Notes: generated by a model from the letters alone, not told the origin. Counted from the stretch's first letter, positions 41,845 to 51,134 are shown. The stretch: 52,872 nt of DNA from Verrucomicrobiaceae bacterium (GCA_947466075.1 CANIBP010000048.1:1-52872), one strand, 5' to 3'. Numbers and translations: made by a program.

Positions 41845-42781
41845 GCCCTTCTCGGCCTTCATGGCCCGTGCTCTGTTCGATCCCGAGCGTGGCTACTACA
41901 CCCGCAACATTCGCACCGTTGGAGCACGGGGTGATTTCAGCACCTCCGCCACGCTGTCACCGAGTCTCGGCGCGGCCATCGCTTTCTGGCTCAAAGCAGA
42001 ATCGCGCGCCCATCCATCCATCCGTCACATCATCGAAATCGGCGCAGGCGATGGATCGCTCATGCAAAACGTGCGCCAAGCCATGAGCTGGTGGAAACGT
42101 CGCCAGTTCACCTTCCACATCGTCGAAACCTCTCCGGTGCTCCGCGAACAGCAGCAAAAACGCCTCGGCAGCAAAGTTCACTGGCACGATACTATCGAAT
42201 CGGCGCTCGCACATGCCCAAGGAGACGCCTTCATTTACCACAACGAACTCCTCGACGCCTTTCCTGCCACGCTTGTGCAGTGGCAGAACGGTCAGTGGCA
42301 TGAAGTCTGGGTGCCTGAATCCCTTCATTCGCACCAACTCGACGTATCGAGCTTCAGCGCTCTTCGTCACACCGCTTTCAAAGATGGGCAGCGCTGCGAA
42401 TTACATCCCAGCATCCGCGACTGGCTGCGCAACTGGGCACCGCAATGGAAAGGCGGCGCGATGCTCAGCATTGACTACGGCGATGAATTCCCGCAGCTCT
42501 ACCATCGTCGTTCGCAAGGCACGCTGCGTGCTTATCTACTGCATCAAAGGCTCACCGGAGCCGACATCTATGCCAACCCCGGCCGCCAGGACATCACCGC
42601 TGACATTAATTTCACTGATTACCGTGCATGGCTGCGGGAACTTGGTATCACCGAGGTTTCATATCATCCTTTGGCTGATTTTCTCCGTCCCCGCGCCGCT
42701 CCGGCACAGCTCCTTGATGCTGATGGTGCCGGAACCGCTTTTAAATGCTGCGTGCATCGCCGTCAGGCATGCGCATCATGA
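41822..42781 (+). CDS. MidA/NDUFAF7-family SAM-dependent methyltransferase
   Basis: A 319-aa class I methyltransferase. MARALFDPERGYYTRNIRTVGARGDFSTSATLSPSLGAAIAFWL is the signature N-terminus of the MidA/NDUFAF7 (COG1565) family; IIEIGAGDGSLMQNV is the SAM motif; YHNELLDAFPATLVQW and GGAMLSIDYGDEFPQLYHRRSQGTLRAYLLH follow. In mitochondria NDUFAF7 dimethylates an Arg of the NuoD homologue, and nuoD is also in this window, so a role in complex I assembly is possible here but unproven. Overlaps avtA by 23 bases. Confidence 0.9.
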   Translation: MKSSAVSEPFSAFMARALFDPERGYYTRNIRTVGARGDFSTSATLSPSLGAAIAFWLKAESRAHPSIRHIIEIGAGDGSLMQNVRQAMSWWKRRQFTFHIVETSPVLREQQQKRLGSKVHWHDTIESALAHAQGDAFIYHNELLDAFPATLVQWQNGQWHEVWVPESLHSHQLDVSSFSALRHTAFKDGQRCELHPSIRDWLRNWAPQWKGGAMLSIDYGDEFPQLYHRRSQGTLRAYLLHQRLTGADIYANPGRQDITADINFTDYRAWLRELGITEVSYHPLADFLRPRAAPAQLLDADGAGTAFKCCVHRRQACAS

Positions 42782-42790
42782 TTCACCCGC

Positions 42791-44206
42791 ATGAATTCTG
42801 TCAACGACCGCCCTGGCACGCTTGAAAAAGCGCTCAAGATCAATCTCGCTCAAACTATCTACGGCACCTTTGCCGAAATCGGTGCCGGGCAGGAGATCGC
42901 GAACTGGTTCTTCCGCGCCGGCGGCGCTTCTGGCACCGTCGCGAAGACTATGTCCGCCTATGACATGATCATCAGCGACGAGATTTACGGCAAGGCATCA
43001 CGCTATGTCTCACGCAAGCGCATGTGCGATATGTTGGGGCATGAGTTCCCGATGCTTATTCAGCGCTTGGACGCCAAACGTGGCGCTACCACGACTTTCT
43101 TCACACTCGCTGACACCGTGCGGGCAAAATCGTATCGTGACACGAAGGAAGAATGCCACGGCTGGCTTGGCCTGCGCTTTCAAACGGAACCCTGCGGACC
43201 CAGCAGTGACATCCAACTGCATGTGCGCCTCCTGGATGACTCGAACGCACGTCAGTCCGATGCCCTCGGCAAACTCGGTGTCAATTTGCTCTATGCCGCC
43301 TTCCATCTACGTGATGATCTGTCTGCCTTTTTGCAAAGTCTGCTCGACGATCTTACCCGCAAACGCGTTGAGATCGACATGATCGACTTCAGCGGTCCCG
43401 CTTTCGCCGCCTCGGAATTTCAGGACCGCCTTGTCGCCTTAAAACTCGTGCGCCTCGGTCTTGCCGATGCCGCGCTCTTCGGCGCCGATGGCGAAATCTG
43501 GCAGGCTTCCGATGTGCTCTACAAAAAACCCGTCTTCCTCAAGCGCGGTAGCTTTGATCCTATTACCAAACTCAATCTCGACATGATCGAGCGCGGACAA
43601 GCGGCGTTTAAGGCCGACTTTGGCGATGAAGCGCGAGACAACATTGAGATCCTCGAGATCACCATGCATAACCTTCTCGCCAGTGGCGCGGAAGTGCCCG
43701 ATAGCGAATTTCTCGCACGTGCCGACATCTTGCAAGCACTCGGCAAGAACGTGCTCATCTCGAAGTATCCCGAATTCCATCGCGTCAGCAGCTACCTCGC
43801 CCGTCATACGCAGTGTCCCATCGGCATCGTGCTCGGCCTACCGTTATTCCAAGAACTATTCAACGAACGCTGGTGCACCGATCTCGAAGGCGGTCTGCTC
43901 GAAGCCTTCGGACGCCTTTTCAAAAATCAGGTGCGCGTTTATGTGTATCCCATGGGCAATCCCATGACTGGCCAGATCATCAGCGTGAACGACGCTCGCG
44001 TCACGCCCGAGCAGAAGCATCTGCTACGCTATCTCATCGAAACCAAATCAGTGCGTGCGTTGGAGGAGCCCAATCAGGATTTCTTATTCCACACCAGCGC
44101 CGAGGTCCGCAATATGATCCATGCGCGCGATCCGCAGTGGCAGTCGCTCGTGCCTGACATTGTCCTCAAACAAGGACCGTGGAAGGAAATCGCAGAGCCG
44201 GTTTAA
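42791..44206 (+). CDS. Conserved protein of unknown function (often misnamed)
   Basis: A 471-aa cytosolic protein. LAQTIYGTFAEIGAGQEIANWFFRAGGASGTVAKTMSAYDMIISDEIYG marks a family found in Bacteroidota and PVC bacteria, sometimes labelled 'TonB-dependent receptor' or 'nucleotide adenylyltransferase' without support; there is no signal peptide or beta-barrel here. The C-terminal half includes KNVLISKYPEFHRVSSYLARHTQCPIGIVLGLP. No catalytic motif I can name. It closes the DUF2452-avtA-midA run. Confidence 0.8.
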   Translation: MNSVNDRPGTLEKALKINLAQTIYGTFAEIGAGQEIANWFFRAGGASGTVAKTMSAYDMIISDEIYGKASRYVSRKRMCDMLGHEFPMLIQRLDAKRGATTTFFTLADTVRAKSYRDTKEECHGWLGLRFQTEPCGPSSDIQLHVRLLDDSNARQSDALGKLGVNLLYAAFHLRDDLSAFLQSLLDDLTRKRVEIDMIDFSGPAFAASEFQDRLVALKLVRLGLADAALFGADGEIWQASDVLYKKPVFLKRGSFDPITKLNLDMIERGQAAFKADFGDEARDNIEILEITMHNLLASGAEVPDSEFLARADILQALGKNVLISKYPEFHRVSSYLARHTQCPIGIVLGLPLFQELFNERWCTDLEGGLLEAFGRLFKNQVRVYVYPMGNPMTGQIISVNDARVTPEQKHLLRYLIETKSVRALEEPNQDFLFHTSAEVRNMIHARDPQWQSLVPDIVLKQGPWKEIAEPV

Positions 44207-44240
44207 GAGTGCGGAAAGGCACCTTGTTCAGTCAAACCTC

Positions 44241-44999
44241 TTAAAGCCTCACAGGCACGCCATGCTGTCCGAGATATTTCTTCACATCGCCTACGGTGTA
44301 TTCACCGAAGTGGAAGATGCTGGCGGCGAGGACGGCGTCAGCCTTACCATCGCGTAAAACATCGACCATGTGGACGAGATTACCCGCACCGCCGCTAGCG
44401 ATGACGGGAATGGTTACCGCTTCACTCACAGCACGCGTCAAAGCGATATCGTAACCGGCTTTCGTGCCGTCGGAGTCCATGCTGGTGAGCAAGATTTCAC
44501 CCGCACCGCGTCGGCAGACCTCTGCTGCCCATTCGACGGCATCGAGTTCGGTGGCATTCCTACCACCGTGCGTGAAGACGGTCCAAGAGCCACGGTCGTT
44601 GCGCTTCGCGTCGATGGCGACAACGAGGCATTGGCAGCCGAAGGCGTTGGCGGCTTCGTCGATGACGTGCGGCGTTTTAACAGCGGCAGTGTTGATGCCG
44701 ACCTTATCGGCACCGGCCAAAAGCATCTCGCGCATGTCAGCGACGGTGCGAATGCCGCCACCGACGGTCAGTGGCATGAAACAGCTCGCTGCGGTGCGCG
44801 CGACGACATCGACAATTGTTTTGCGCTCCTCATGGCTCGCGGTGATGTCGAGGAAGACGAGTTCATCGGCTCCCTGCGCGTTATAAACCATCGCGCACTC
44901 CACGGGATCACCCGCATCGCGAAGCTGAAGGAATTTCGTGCCTTTGACGACACGACCTTCCTTAACGTCGAGACAGGGGATGATGCGCTTGGTGAGCAT
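44241..44999 (-). CDS. hisF: Imidazole glycerol phosphate synthase subunit HisF
   Basis: A 252-aa (beta-alpha)8-barrel that closes the imidazole ring in histidine synthesis. MLTKRIIPCLDVKEGRVVKGTKF has the catalytic Asp11; LVVAIDAKR the second Asp; LTVGGGIRTVADM and PVIASGGAGNLVHM the phosphate-binding loops. Full length. Its partner HisH is not in the window. It lies downstream of the transaldolase gene on the same strand, with a long inverted repeat between them. Confidence 0.97.
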   Translation of the reverse strand: MLTKRIIPCLDVKEGRVVKGTKFLQLRDAGDPVECAMVYNAQGADELVFLDITASHEERKTIVDVVARTAASCFMPLTVGGGIRTVADMREMLLAGADKVGINTAAVKTPHVIDEAANAFGCQCLVVAIDAKRNDRGSWTVFTHGGRNATELDAVEWAAEVCRRGAGEILLTSMDSDGTKAGYDIALTRAVSEAVTIPVIASGGAGNLVHMVDVLRDGKADAVLAASIFHFGEYTVGDVKKYLGQHGVPVRL

Positions 45000-45012
45000 G
45001 GGAATGAGGATG

Positions 45013-45088
45013 GCCGAAAAAGAGAAAAGAAGAAAAAAATCAGGACCGGTTAGTCCGAATTTTCTTCTCCTATTTTCTCTCTTTCGGC
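45013..45088 (-). terminator. Long imperfect hairpin between tal and hisF
   Basis: The purine-rich arm from GCCGAAAAAGAGAAAAG (45013 on) is inverse-complementary, with few mismatches, to the pyrimidine-rich arm ending TTTTCTCTCTTTCGGC (45088). Inside lies GGAC/GTCC followed, on the minus strand, by a run of seven T. It could end the tal transcript or attenuate hisF. Confidence 0.5.
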
Positions 45089-45095
45089 TAAAAAA

Positions 45096-46034
45096 TCAGC
45101 CGAGCGCAGTCTTTACCATTGTTTCGAGCTTCACGATGTCCTTGGCGAAGTTACGAATGCCTTCGGCGGTCTTCTCCGTCGCCATGGCATCTTCGTTGAA
45201 CAACCAGCGGAAGGTTTTTTCATCGCTGCCGATGCGCTCGATCTTGAGGGACTTCGCGTTGGCGGCGTTGAGTTTCGGCGTGATCGCGTCTTCGCTGGCA
45301 GCGAGTTCACCGAGAAGGCCGGGGCTTATGGTCAGGAGGTCGCAGCCGGTGAGTTCAGTGATCTCGCCTTTGTTGCGGAAGCTGGCACCCATGACTTCGG
45401 TCGTGTAGCCGAAGTGCTTGTAGTAGTTGTAGATCTGCGTCACGGAGATCACGCCAGGGTCTTCGGTGGGGGCGAAATCTTTGCCGGTGCTCTTCTTGTG
45501 CCAGTCGAGGATGCGACCCACGAACGGCGAGATGAGTTTGATGCCGCCTTCGGCACAGACAACCGCTTGGGCGAGGCTGAACAGCAGCGTCAGATTGCAG
45601 TTGATGCCTTCCTTCTGCAGCACTTCAGCCGCCTTGATGCCTTCCCAAGTCGAGGCGATCTTGATGAGGATGCGCTCACGGGAGATGCCGGCCTTCTCAT
45701 ATTGGCCGATGATCTGGCGGGCCTTCGTGATGTTGGCTTCGGTGTCGAAGGACAAGCGTGCATCGACTTCAGTTGAAACACGACCGGGGACGATCTTCAA
45801 AATCTCCAGACCAAAGGCGACCACGAGATTGTCCATCACTGCGTTCACACCGCCAGTTTTGCCATCGGTGACGGCCTTGTCAAAAATGGCCTTGTATTCA
45901 GCCTTCTGCGCAGCTTGGAGGATGAGAGAGGGGTTCGTGGTGGCGTCCTGGGGCTTGTAGGACTTCATGGCTTCGAAGTCGCCAGTGTCGGCGACTACCA
46001 CGGTGTGCTTTTTCAGTTGGTCGAGCTGGGTCAT
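45096..46034 (-). CDS. tal: Transaldolase
   Basis: A 312-aa TalB-type enzyme of the non-oxidative pentose phosphate pathway. VVADTGDFEAMKSYKPQDATTNPSLIL carries the N-terminal substrate motif; the Schiff-base Lys is in RILIKIASTWEGIKAA; VGRILDWHKKSTG and GASFRNKGEITELTGCDLLTISPGLL are conserved. Normal length. A lactonase (possible 6-phosphogluconolactonase) gene lies upstream on the same strand, but that enzyme is exported. Confidence 0.97.
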   Translation of the reverse strand: MTQLDQLKKHTVVVADTGDFEAMKSYKPQDATTNPSLILQAAQKAEYKAIFDKAVTDGKTGGVNAVMDNLVVAFGLEILKIVPGRVSTEVDARLSFDTEANITKARQIIGQYEKAGISRERILIKIASTWEGIKAAEVLQKEGINCNLTLLFSLAQAVVCAEGGIKLISPFVGRILDWHKKSTGKDFAPTEDPGVISVTQIYNYYKHFGYTTEVMGASFRNKGEITELTGCDLLTISPGLLGELAASEDAITPKLNAANAKSLKIERIGSDEKTFRWLFNEDAMATEKTAEGIRNFAKDIVKLETMVKTALG

Positions 46035-46079
46035 AATCTTGGGGGTTTTGGGGGCCGCGAGAGTAAGGGCTGCTTTGGG

Positions 46080-47228
46080 TTAATCAAGCGCGAGGAAGCG
46101 CACGCAGATGCTGCCGGGAACGTTCACCTTGGTGCCGGTGAAGGTGAGTTTGCCGCTGTCCTGATAGACCTTAAACAGGGCCGCTGTGCCGCTGTCTTGA
46201 TGCGCGGCGATGAGCCACTTGCCCGTCGGGTCGAGGCAGATGTTGCGGGGGATTTTGCCTTCGACTGGAACGTTTTGAATGAGCGTCAGTTTGCCGGTAG
46301 CAGGATCACAGGTGAACACGGCGATGGTGTCGTGTGTGCGGTTGGAAACGTAAACGAAACGACCATTCGGATGCGCCAGTGTTTCGGCGGTGCTGAGGCC
46401 TTTCATGCCACGATCAGCTTCCGGCAGGGTGGAGACGGTTTCGATCTCGGTGAGTGCGCCTTTTTCCGCGTCGTAGGCGAAAACGGTCTCGCTCATGGCC
46501 ATTTCGTTGTTCACGAAAACGAATTTGCCGCTCGGATGGAAGGCGAGGTGACGTGGGCCGCCCCCGGCAGGCACTTTGCCAAACGCTGGATCGTTCGGCG
46601 TCATCTTGCCAGTGGCAGGATCGATCTTGTAGATGAGCACCTTGTCCAAACCGAGATCACAGGCGAAGGAGAAACGGTTGTCGGGGCTGAAGTTCACCGA
46701 ATGCGCATGCGGGCCGGCCTGACGCTTCGGATCGGCACCTGAGCCTTCATGTTGGAAGAAACTTGCTGCTTCAGAGACGGAACCGTCAAACTTGATCGCA
46801 TAGGAAGCAACGCTACCGCTGCCGTAGTTCGCGATGGTGGCCAGCTTGCCAGTCTTATCGACATTCACGTGGCAGGGGCCGGCACCAACAGCGCTGGCTT
46901 GATTGATGAGCGTGAGCTTGCCCGATTTGAGATCGATGCTGAAAGAACTGATGCCGCCGCCTTTCTTGCCATCCGGCAACGCAATGTCGCTGCTGGCGTA
47001 AAGATACTTTTTCGACGGATGAATCGCGAGGAAGCCGGGATTGCCCGCCTCGGCGGCGAGTTCGGGAGTTGTCAACTCACCGGAGGCCGAATTGAAGCGG
47101 GCGACATAGATGCCCTTACTACCGTTTTTGGCATTCGTGTTCGTGCCGAAATAGACCAGGAAATTTTCCCCGGCGATAGCGGTGGTGGTGAGGGCGGCAA
47201 AGGTGAAGGCAAGAGTGGCTCGTGTCAT
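46080..47228 (-). CDS. Exported lactonase family beta-propeller protein
   Basis: A 382-aa protein with signal peptide MTRATLAFTFAALTTTAIAGE and a seven-bladed propeller of the YbhE/lactonase family (GIYVARFNSASGELT; NPGFLAIHPSKKYLYASS; GPCHVNVDKTGKLATIANYGSGSVASYAI; GPHAHSVNFSPDNRFSFACDLGLDKVLIYKID). Cytosolic relatives hydrolyse 6-phosphogluconolactone; the signal peptide suggests a different, periplasmic lactone substrate here. Confidence 0.9.
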   Translation of the reverse strand: MTRATLAFTFAALTTTAIAGENFLVYFGTNTNAKNGSKGIYVARFNSASGELTTPELAAEAGNPGFLAIHPSKKYLYASSDIALPDGKKGGGISSFSIDLKSGKLTLINQASAVGAGPCHVNVDKTGKLATIANYGSGSVASYAIKFDGSVSEAASFFQHEGSGADPKRQAGPHAHSVNFSPDNRFSFACDLGLDKVLIYKIDPATGKMTPNDPAFGKVPAGGGPRHLAFHPSGKFVFVNNEMAMSETVFAYDAEKGALTEIETVSTLPEADRGMKGLSTAETLAHPNGRFVYVSNRTHDTIAVFTCDPATGKLTLIQNVPVEGKIPRNICLDPTGKWLIAAHQDSGTAALFKVYQDSGKLTFTGTKVNVPGSICVRFLALD

Positions 47229-47351
47229 GGTGCCCGATGCTGACGGTGTGTGGCGCTGCGGTCAAGCCTTCACTGCGCTGGGTGCATGAGCAGATTTCAT
47301 GTCGTTGATTTGTCCACTTGCTCCGCTGGAATGGCCGCGCATGTTGCCGTC

Positions 47352-47495
47352 ATGAAGCTGAACTTGTTCCTGTTTGCCGCCGCCTTCGCACTCCTTTCCA
47401 GCTGTAGTGGTTTTCAACCGGTGAAGCTGGAGCATGACTCTGATAAAGTGAAGCTCGACTATCGCGAAGGCGACTGGATGCCCAAGAACAGCTAG
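47352..47495 (+). CDS. Small lipoprotein
   Basis: A 47-aa protein: MKLNLFLFAAAFALLSSCSG is a lipoprotein signal with lipobox LLSS-C, and the short mature part (FQPVKLEHDSDKVKLDYREGD) is charged. The frame starts upstream at 47250, but the lipobox fixes the ATG at 47352. Function unknown. Confidence 0.65.
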   Translation: MKLNLFLFAAAFALLSSCSGFQPVKLEHDSDKVKLDYREGDWMPKNS

Positions 47496-47557
47496 TTGCG
47501 CAAAATCTGGCTGATTCGCGCATTTGACCACATCTGCTGTCACCGCCACGATAAGCC

Positions 47558-48670
47558 ATGCATCCTGCCTGGTTCCACGTCGAAAACGAAGCTGACATCC
47601 CATCTCCTGCGCTGCTGTTCTATCGCACGCGCATTGAGCATAATCTTCAGCTCATGATCAAGATCGCTGGCGCTGCGAACCGCCTGCGCCCGCATGTGAA
47701 GACGCATAAGACGGCGGAAATCATCGCAATGCAGATCCGGCTCGGCATCACGCGGTTCAAAGCATCGACCATCGCCGAAGCGGAGATGTGTGCCGCCGTC
47801 GGGGCCACGGATGTGCTGCTCGCCATGCCCTGCGTCGGCATCAATGCGCATCGTCTCGCCGAACTCGCACTCAAATTTCCCGACACACAGTTCTCCAGCA
47901 TCGCCGATGCCGAGGAGACGATCCGTTTTCTCGCCTCCGCTGCGCAGCAGCATAATGTCGCGCTCGGCGTCTTCATTGAGATCGACTGTGGCATGGCTCG
48001 CACCGGAATCGTGCCCAGCGATGAGGCCGCGATGCTGGCGCATGTCATCAAAGACACTCCACGTCTCCAGTTCCGTGGCATCCACGTCTACGATGGGCAC
48101 ATCCATGATGAAAGCCTCGACGTTCGCCGCGAACGCTGTGACGCCGCCTTTGGCCCCGTGCATCAATTCCGTTGCCGTCTGCAAGGCGAGGGAATCATCG
48201 TCAAAGAATTTGTCGCTGGCGGCACACCGACCTTCGGCATTCATGCCGCACATGCGGACCGCACGCTCAGTCCTGGCACCACGGTGCTCTGGGACTTTGG
48301 TTATGGCGACAAATATCCCGCCGATCTCCCTTTTCAAACCGCCGCCGTTTTGCTCACGCGTGTCATTAGCAAGCCCGGTAAAAACAGAATCACGCTCGAT
48401 CTCGGCCACAAATCTGTCGCGCCGGAGAACCCGCATCCGCGCGTCCGCTTCGAGGAACTGCCCGATGCCACCGTGGTCATGCAGAGCGAGGAGCACCTCG
48501 TCCTCGAAACCGAACGCGCCCACGAATTCACCATCGGCCAGGCCCTTCACGGCATCCCACGCCATGTCTGCCCCACTGTTTCGATGCACGGCGAGGCCTA
48601 CGTCATCGAAGGCGGCAAAACGACCGAACGCTGGCCAATCACGGCGCGGAATCGGCTGATCACGGTGTGA
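47558..48670 (+). CDS. D-threonine aldolase/D-serine dehydratase-like PLP enzyme
   Basis: A 370-aa fold-type III PLP enzyme. IPSPALLFYRTRIEHNLQLM begins the alanine-racemase-type barrel; the PLP Lys is in RLRPHVKTHKTAEI; HVYDGHIHD and GGTPTF lie in the barrel; the C-terminal HVCPTVSMHGEAYVIEGG gives the His-x-Cys metal site of the DSD-like domain. It probably cleaves a D-3-hydroxy amino acid. Substrate not certain. Confidence 0.87.
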   Translation: MHPAWFHVENEADIPSPALLFYRTRIEHNLQLMIKIAGAANRLRPHVKTHKTAEIIAMQIRLGITRFKASTIAEAEMCAAVGATDVLLAMPCVGINAHRLAELALKFPDTQFSSIADAEETIRFLASAAQQHNVALGVFIEIDCGMARTGIVPSDEAAMLAHVIKDTPRLQFRGIHVYDGHIHDESLDVRRERCDAAFGPVHQFRCRLQGEGIIVKEFVAGGTPTFGIHAAHADRTLSPGTTVLWDFGYGDKYPADLPFQTAAVLLTRVISKPGKNRITLDLGHKSVAPENPHPRVRFEELPDATVVMQSEEHLVLETERAHEFTIGQALHGIPRHVCPTVSMHGEAYVIEGGKTTERWPITARNRLITV

Positions 48671-48695
48671 TCTTTGGCGTTTTTTGCTACCACAG

Positions 48696-49106
48696 TCACT
48701 TCTCAACGCTCTTCAAAACATCCTTGGGATGTGAGGGTGCCGACCAGACGCATTCTTTCTCAGCCGTCCGGCTTGCTTCTACTATTTTCTGAAGTGACAG
48801 CAGCCAATCTCGGTAAGCAGCCTCCGCATCAAAACCGTGAGATGCAAGTCTCTCACGAATGCCATCAAGAACCTGCTCTTTGTGTTCGCGCATCAAGTCA
48901 GCAGCATTCCTAGCACAGCGCTCGCAGAGCAATGCCGACGCACGTTTCTCAAATCCACAGCAGATGGGCAGACGCCACAACCAATTGCACAACTCTTCGT
49001 TATCGATGTTCAAGACAGGTTCCAAAATTGAAATGCCCATCAAGCTGGCTGGGAGAGTCACTCCTTGAAATGTGATTGGTCGCCAGTTGAAATTATCGAG
49101 AACCAT
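48696..49106 (-). CDS. Cys-containing protein of unknown function
   Basis: A 136-aa protein starting MVLDNFNWRPITFQGVTLPASLMGIS. It has a Cys cluster (RLPICCGFEKRASALLCERCARN) that could bind metal and a helical C-terminus (LDGIRERLASHGFDAEAAYRDWLLSLQKIV). No family recognised. The frame continues upstream to 49427 over the EVE gene, which I regard as a shadow. It points away from the EVE gene. Confidence 0.6.
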   Translation of the reverse strand: MVLDNFNWRPITFQGVTLPASLMGISILEPVLNIDNEELCNWLWRLPICCGFEKRASALLCERCARNAADLMREHKEQVLDGIRERLASHGFDAEAAYRDWLLSLQKIVEASRTAEKECVWSAPSHPKDVLKSVEK

Positions 49107-49199
49107 GGTGTAACAAGACGAATTCCAACTGAACAGCAAACAGTTCCCAAAGGCTTGCTTTCCTTTCCGTGCGATCCGTGTATTCCGTGGGCTATCCTC

Positions 49200-49664
49200 A
49201 TGAACCACTGGCTCCTCAAATCCGAACCTGATGTCTTTTCCTTCGATCATCTGAAGAAGCGTCCGAAGAAGACGGAGCCGTGGAATGGGGTGCGCAACTA
49301 CCAGGTGCGGAACATGATGCGGGATCAGATGGCCGTGGGCGATCTGGGATTCTTCTACCACTCCAGTTGCGACGTGCCAGGCATCGCGGGTGTGGTGAAA
49401 ATTGTGAAGGAGGCTTATCCCGATCACACGCAGTTTGATCCGTCGTCAGAGTATTTCGACGCTGGCAGCAAGCGCGAGGAACCGCGCTGGCTGATGGTCG
49501 ATGTGAAGTGGGAAGCGGACTTCAAGACCTTCGTCACGCTCGACATGCTGCGTGCGGATCCGAAACTGGCGGACATGCTGATTCTGCGACGCGGAAACCG
49601 GCTTTCGATCACCCAAGTGGAGGCGAAACACTGGGACCGCATCTGCAAATTGGGCGGTCTCTAA
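49200..49664 (+). CDS. EVE-domain protein
   Basis: A 154-aa protein with the full EVE (DUF55) domain: MNHWLLKSEPDVFSFDHL, WNGVRNYQVRNMMRDQMAVGDLGFFYHSSCDVPGIAGVVKIV, PRWLMVDVKWEADF and LRRGNRLSITQVEAKHWDRI. EVE domains bind modified bases in DNA or RNA; single-domain forms are widespread housekeeping proteins. The ATG at 49200 is fixed by the conserved N-terminus. Confidence 0.94.
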   Translation: MNHWLLKSEPDVFSFDHLKKRPKKTEPWNGVRNYQVRNMMRDQMAVGDLGFFYHSSCDVPGIAGVVKIVKEAYPDHTQFDPSSEYFDAGSKREEPRWLMVDVKWEADFKTFVTLDMLRADPKLADMLILRRGNRLSITQVEAKHWDRICKLGGL

Positions 49665-51134
49665 TCAAGGCAGCGTCTTGGCGATTTTATTGAAACCTGG
49701 GCGCACCGTGCCGTCGGCGCTGATGAGCGGCTGCGGATTGGCCACGCGACCGAGTTCGCGCACGCCGGGAGCGTCCTTGGTTTTGTCACCGAGGTCGGCC
49801 CTCATGGCATCCGCGTGCTTTTCGAGTTGTGCGACGATGTCGGCGTGAGCTTTGGCCACGTTGGTGGCTTCGCCGATGTCGGTTTCGAGATTGAAGAGCT
49901 GTCTCGTTGCGAACTGATACTTCCATGGGCCGCTACGCACGGCTTCGAGATCGAAGCCTTTGTAGTAGAAGAAAACGTCGTGGCCGGTGGCACCGCTTTT
50001 GCCAAGCAGGACGGGGGAGATGTCTTGGCCATCGAGCTTGAGTTCGCCCACGCTTTTGCAGCGGGCCAGTTCGCCAAAGGTAGGCAGCCAGTCCATGTGG
50101 GCGGTGATGGCTTTGGTTTCGGTGCCGGCGGTGACTTTGCCGGGCCACCAGGCGAGCGTGCAGACGCGGATGCCGCCTTCGAGGGTGCTGCCTTTGCTGC
50201 CGCGCAGGGGGGTGTTGTCTGCGCCTTGGTTGGTGGGGCCGCCGTTGTCGCTGGTGAAGATGACGAGCGTGTTCGAATCGAGCTTCAACTCGCGCAGCGT
50301 GTCGAGCACCTGGCCGACGGACCAGTCCACCTCGATGGCCCAGTCTTTTTGCAGGCTGACGCCGGATTTGCCGATGAAGTCCTGATGCGGGTAATGCGGG
50401 AAGTGGACGGCGTTGTGCGGGAGGTAGAGGAAGAAGGGCTTCTTCTGGTTCTCGCGGATGTATTTCACCGCACGCTCGGTGTAGCGGCGGGTGAAGGTGT
50501 GCTGCTCGGCGGCTTTGACACGTTCGACGACGTTGTGATCGTCCACGAGCGGCAGCGGCGGCTGGGCGTTGCCATTGAGGCCGGTTTCATCGTCCTCGGG
50601 TGCTTTTTTCGCGGCTTTGGCCTTGGGGTTGACCTTGGGCAGCGGTTCACCAGCGCTGCTCTTGGAGCCTTCGGCACCGATGCCCATGTCGTTCGAGTAA
50701 GGTATGCCGTAGTAATGATCGAAGCCCTGCGCCGTGGGCAGGAACTCCGGCTGGTCGCCCAGATGCCATTTGCCGATGCAGGCCGTGGCGTAACCGGCGG
50801 CCTTGAGCATGTCAGCGATGGTGGTGGCGCTCGGATTCAAACCGACAGCGGCAGCGGGAAACAGCACACCAGGGATGGGCAGGACGCGTTTCGGGTAGCA
50901 GCCGGTCATCATGGCAGCACGGGAAGGGGAACACACCGGCGCGGCGTAGTGACTCGTAAGCTTCATGCCTTCCTTCGCCATGCGGTCGAGGTTCGGCGTG
51001 GCCGTTTTGCCGCCAAAGGGGCTGATGTCCGCATAGCCGAGGTCGTCGATGTTGATGAGGACGAAGTTCGGCGTGCTGGCGGCGAAGAGCGATGGGCTTA
51101 GGGCGAAGAGACAGAGCGCGAGGAGGGATTTCAT
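49665..51134 (-). CDS. Exported S1-family sulfatase
   Basis: A 489-aa sulfatase with signal peptide MKSLLALCLFALSPSLFAAS. NFVLINIDDLGYADISPFGG holds metal-binding Asp residues; APVCSPSRAAMMTG is the CxPxR site whose Cys becomes formylglycine; GKWHLGD and IFTSDNGGPT are further active-site motifs. It would remove sulfate from polysaccharides. No formylglycine-generating enzyme lies in the window. The following gene on this strand's upstream side is another sulfatase. Confidence 0.95.
   Translation of the reverse strand: MKSLLALCLFALSPSLFAASTPNFVLINIDDLGYADISPFGGKTATPNLDRMAKEGMKLTSHYAAPVCSPSRAAMMTGCYPKRVLPIPGVLFPAAAVGLNPSATTIADMLKAAGYATACIGKWHLGDQPEFLPTAQGFDHYYGIPYSNDMGIGAEGSKSSAGEPLPKVNPKAKAAKKAPEDDETGLNGNAQPPLPLVDDHNVVERVKAAEQHTFTRRYTERAVKYIRENQKKPFFLYLPHNAVHFPHYPHQDFIGKSGVSLQKDWAIEVDWSVGQVLDTLRELKLDSNTLVIFTSDNGGPTNQGADNTPLRGSKGSTLEGGIRVCTLAWWPGKVTAGTETKAITAHMDWLPTFGELARCKSVGELKLDGQDISPVLLGKSGATGHDVFFYYKGFDLEAVRSGPWKYQFATRQLFNLETDIGEATNVAKAHADIVAQLEKHADAMRADLGDKTKDAPGVRELGRVANPQPLISADGTVRPGFNKIAKTLP

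Noticed and set aside
49107..49427. N-terminal extension of the Cys-containing gene
   Set aside because: It runs antisense through the EVE-domain gene and its translation lacks domain character.
49815..51101. 428-aa plus-strand frame opposite the first sulfatase
   Set aside because: Gly/Ala/Val-rich shadow of the sulfatase gene.
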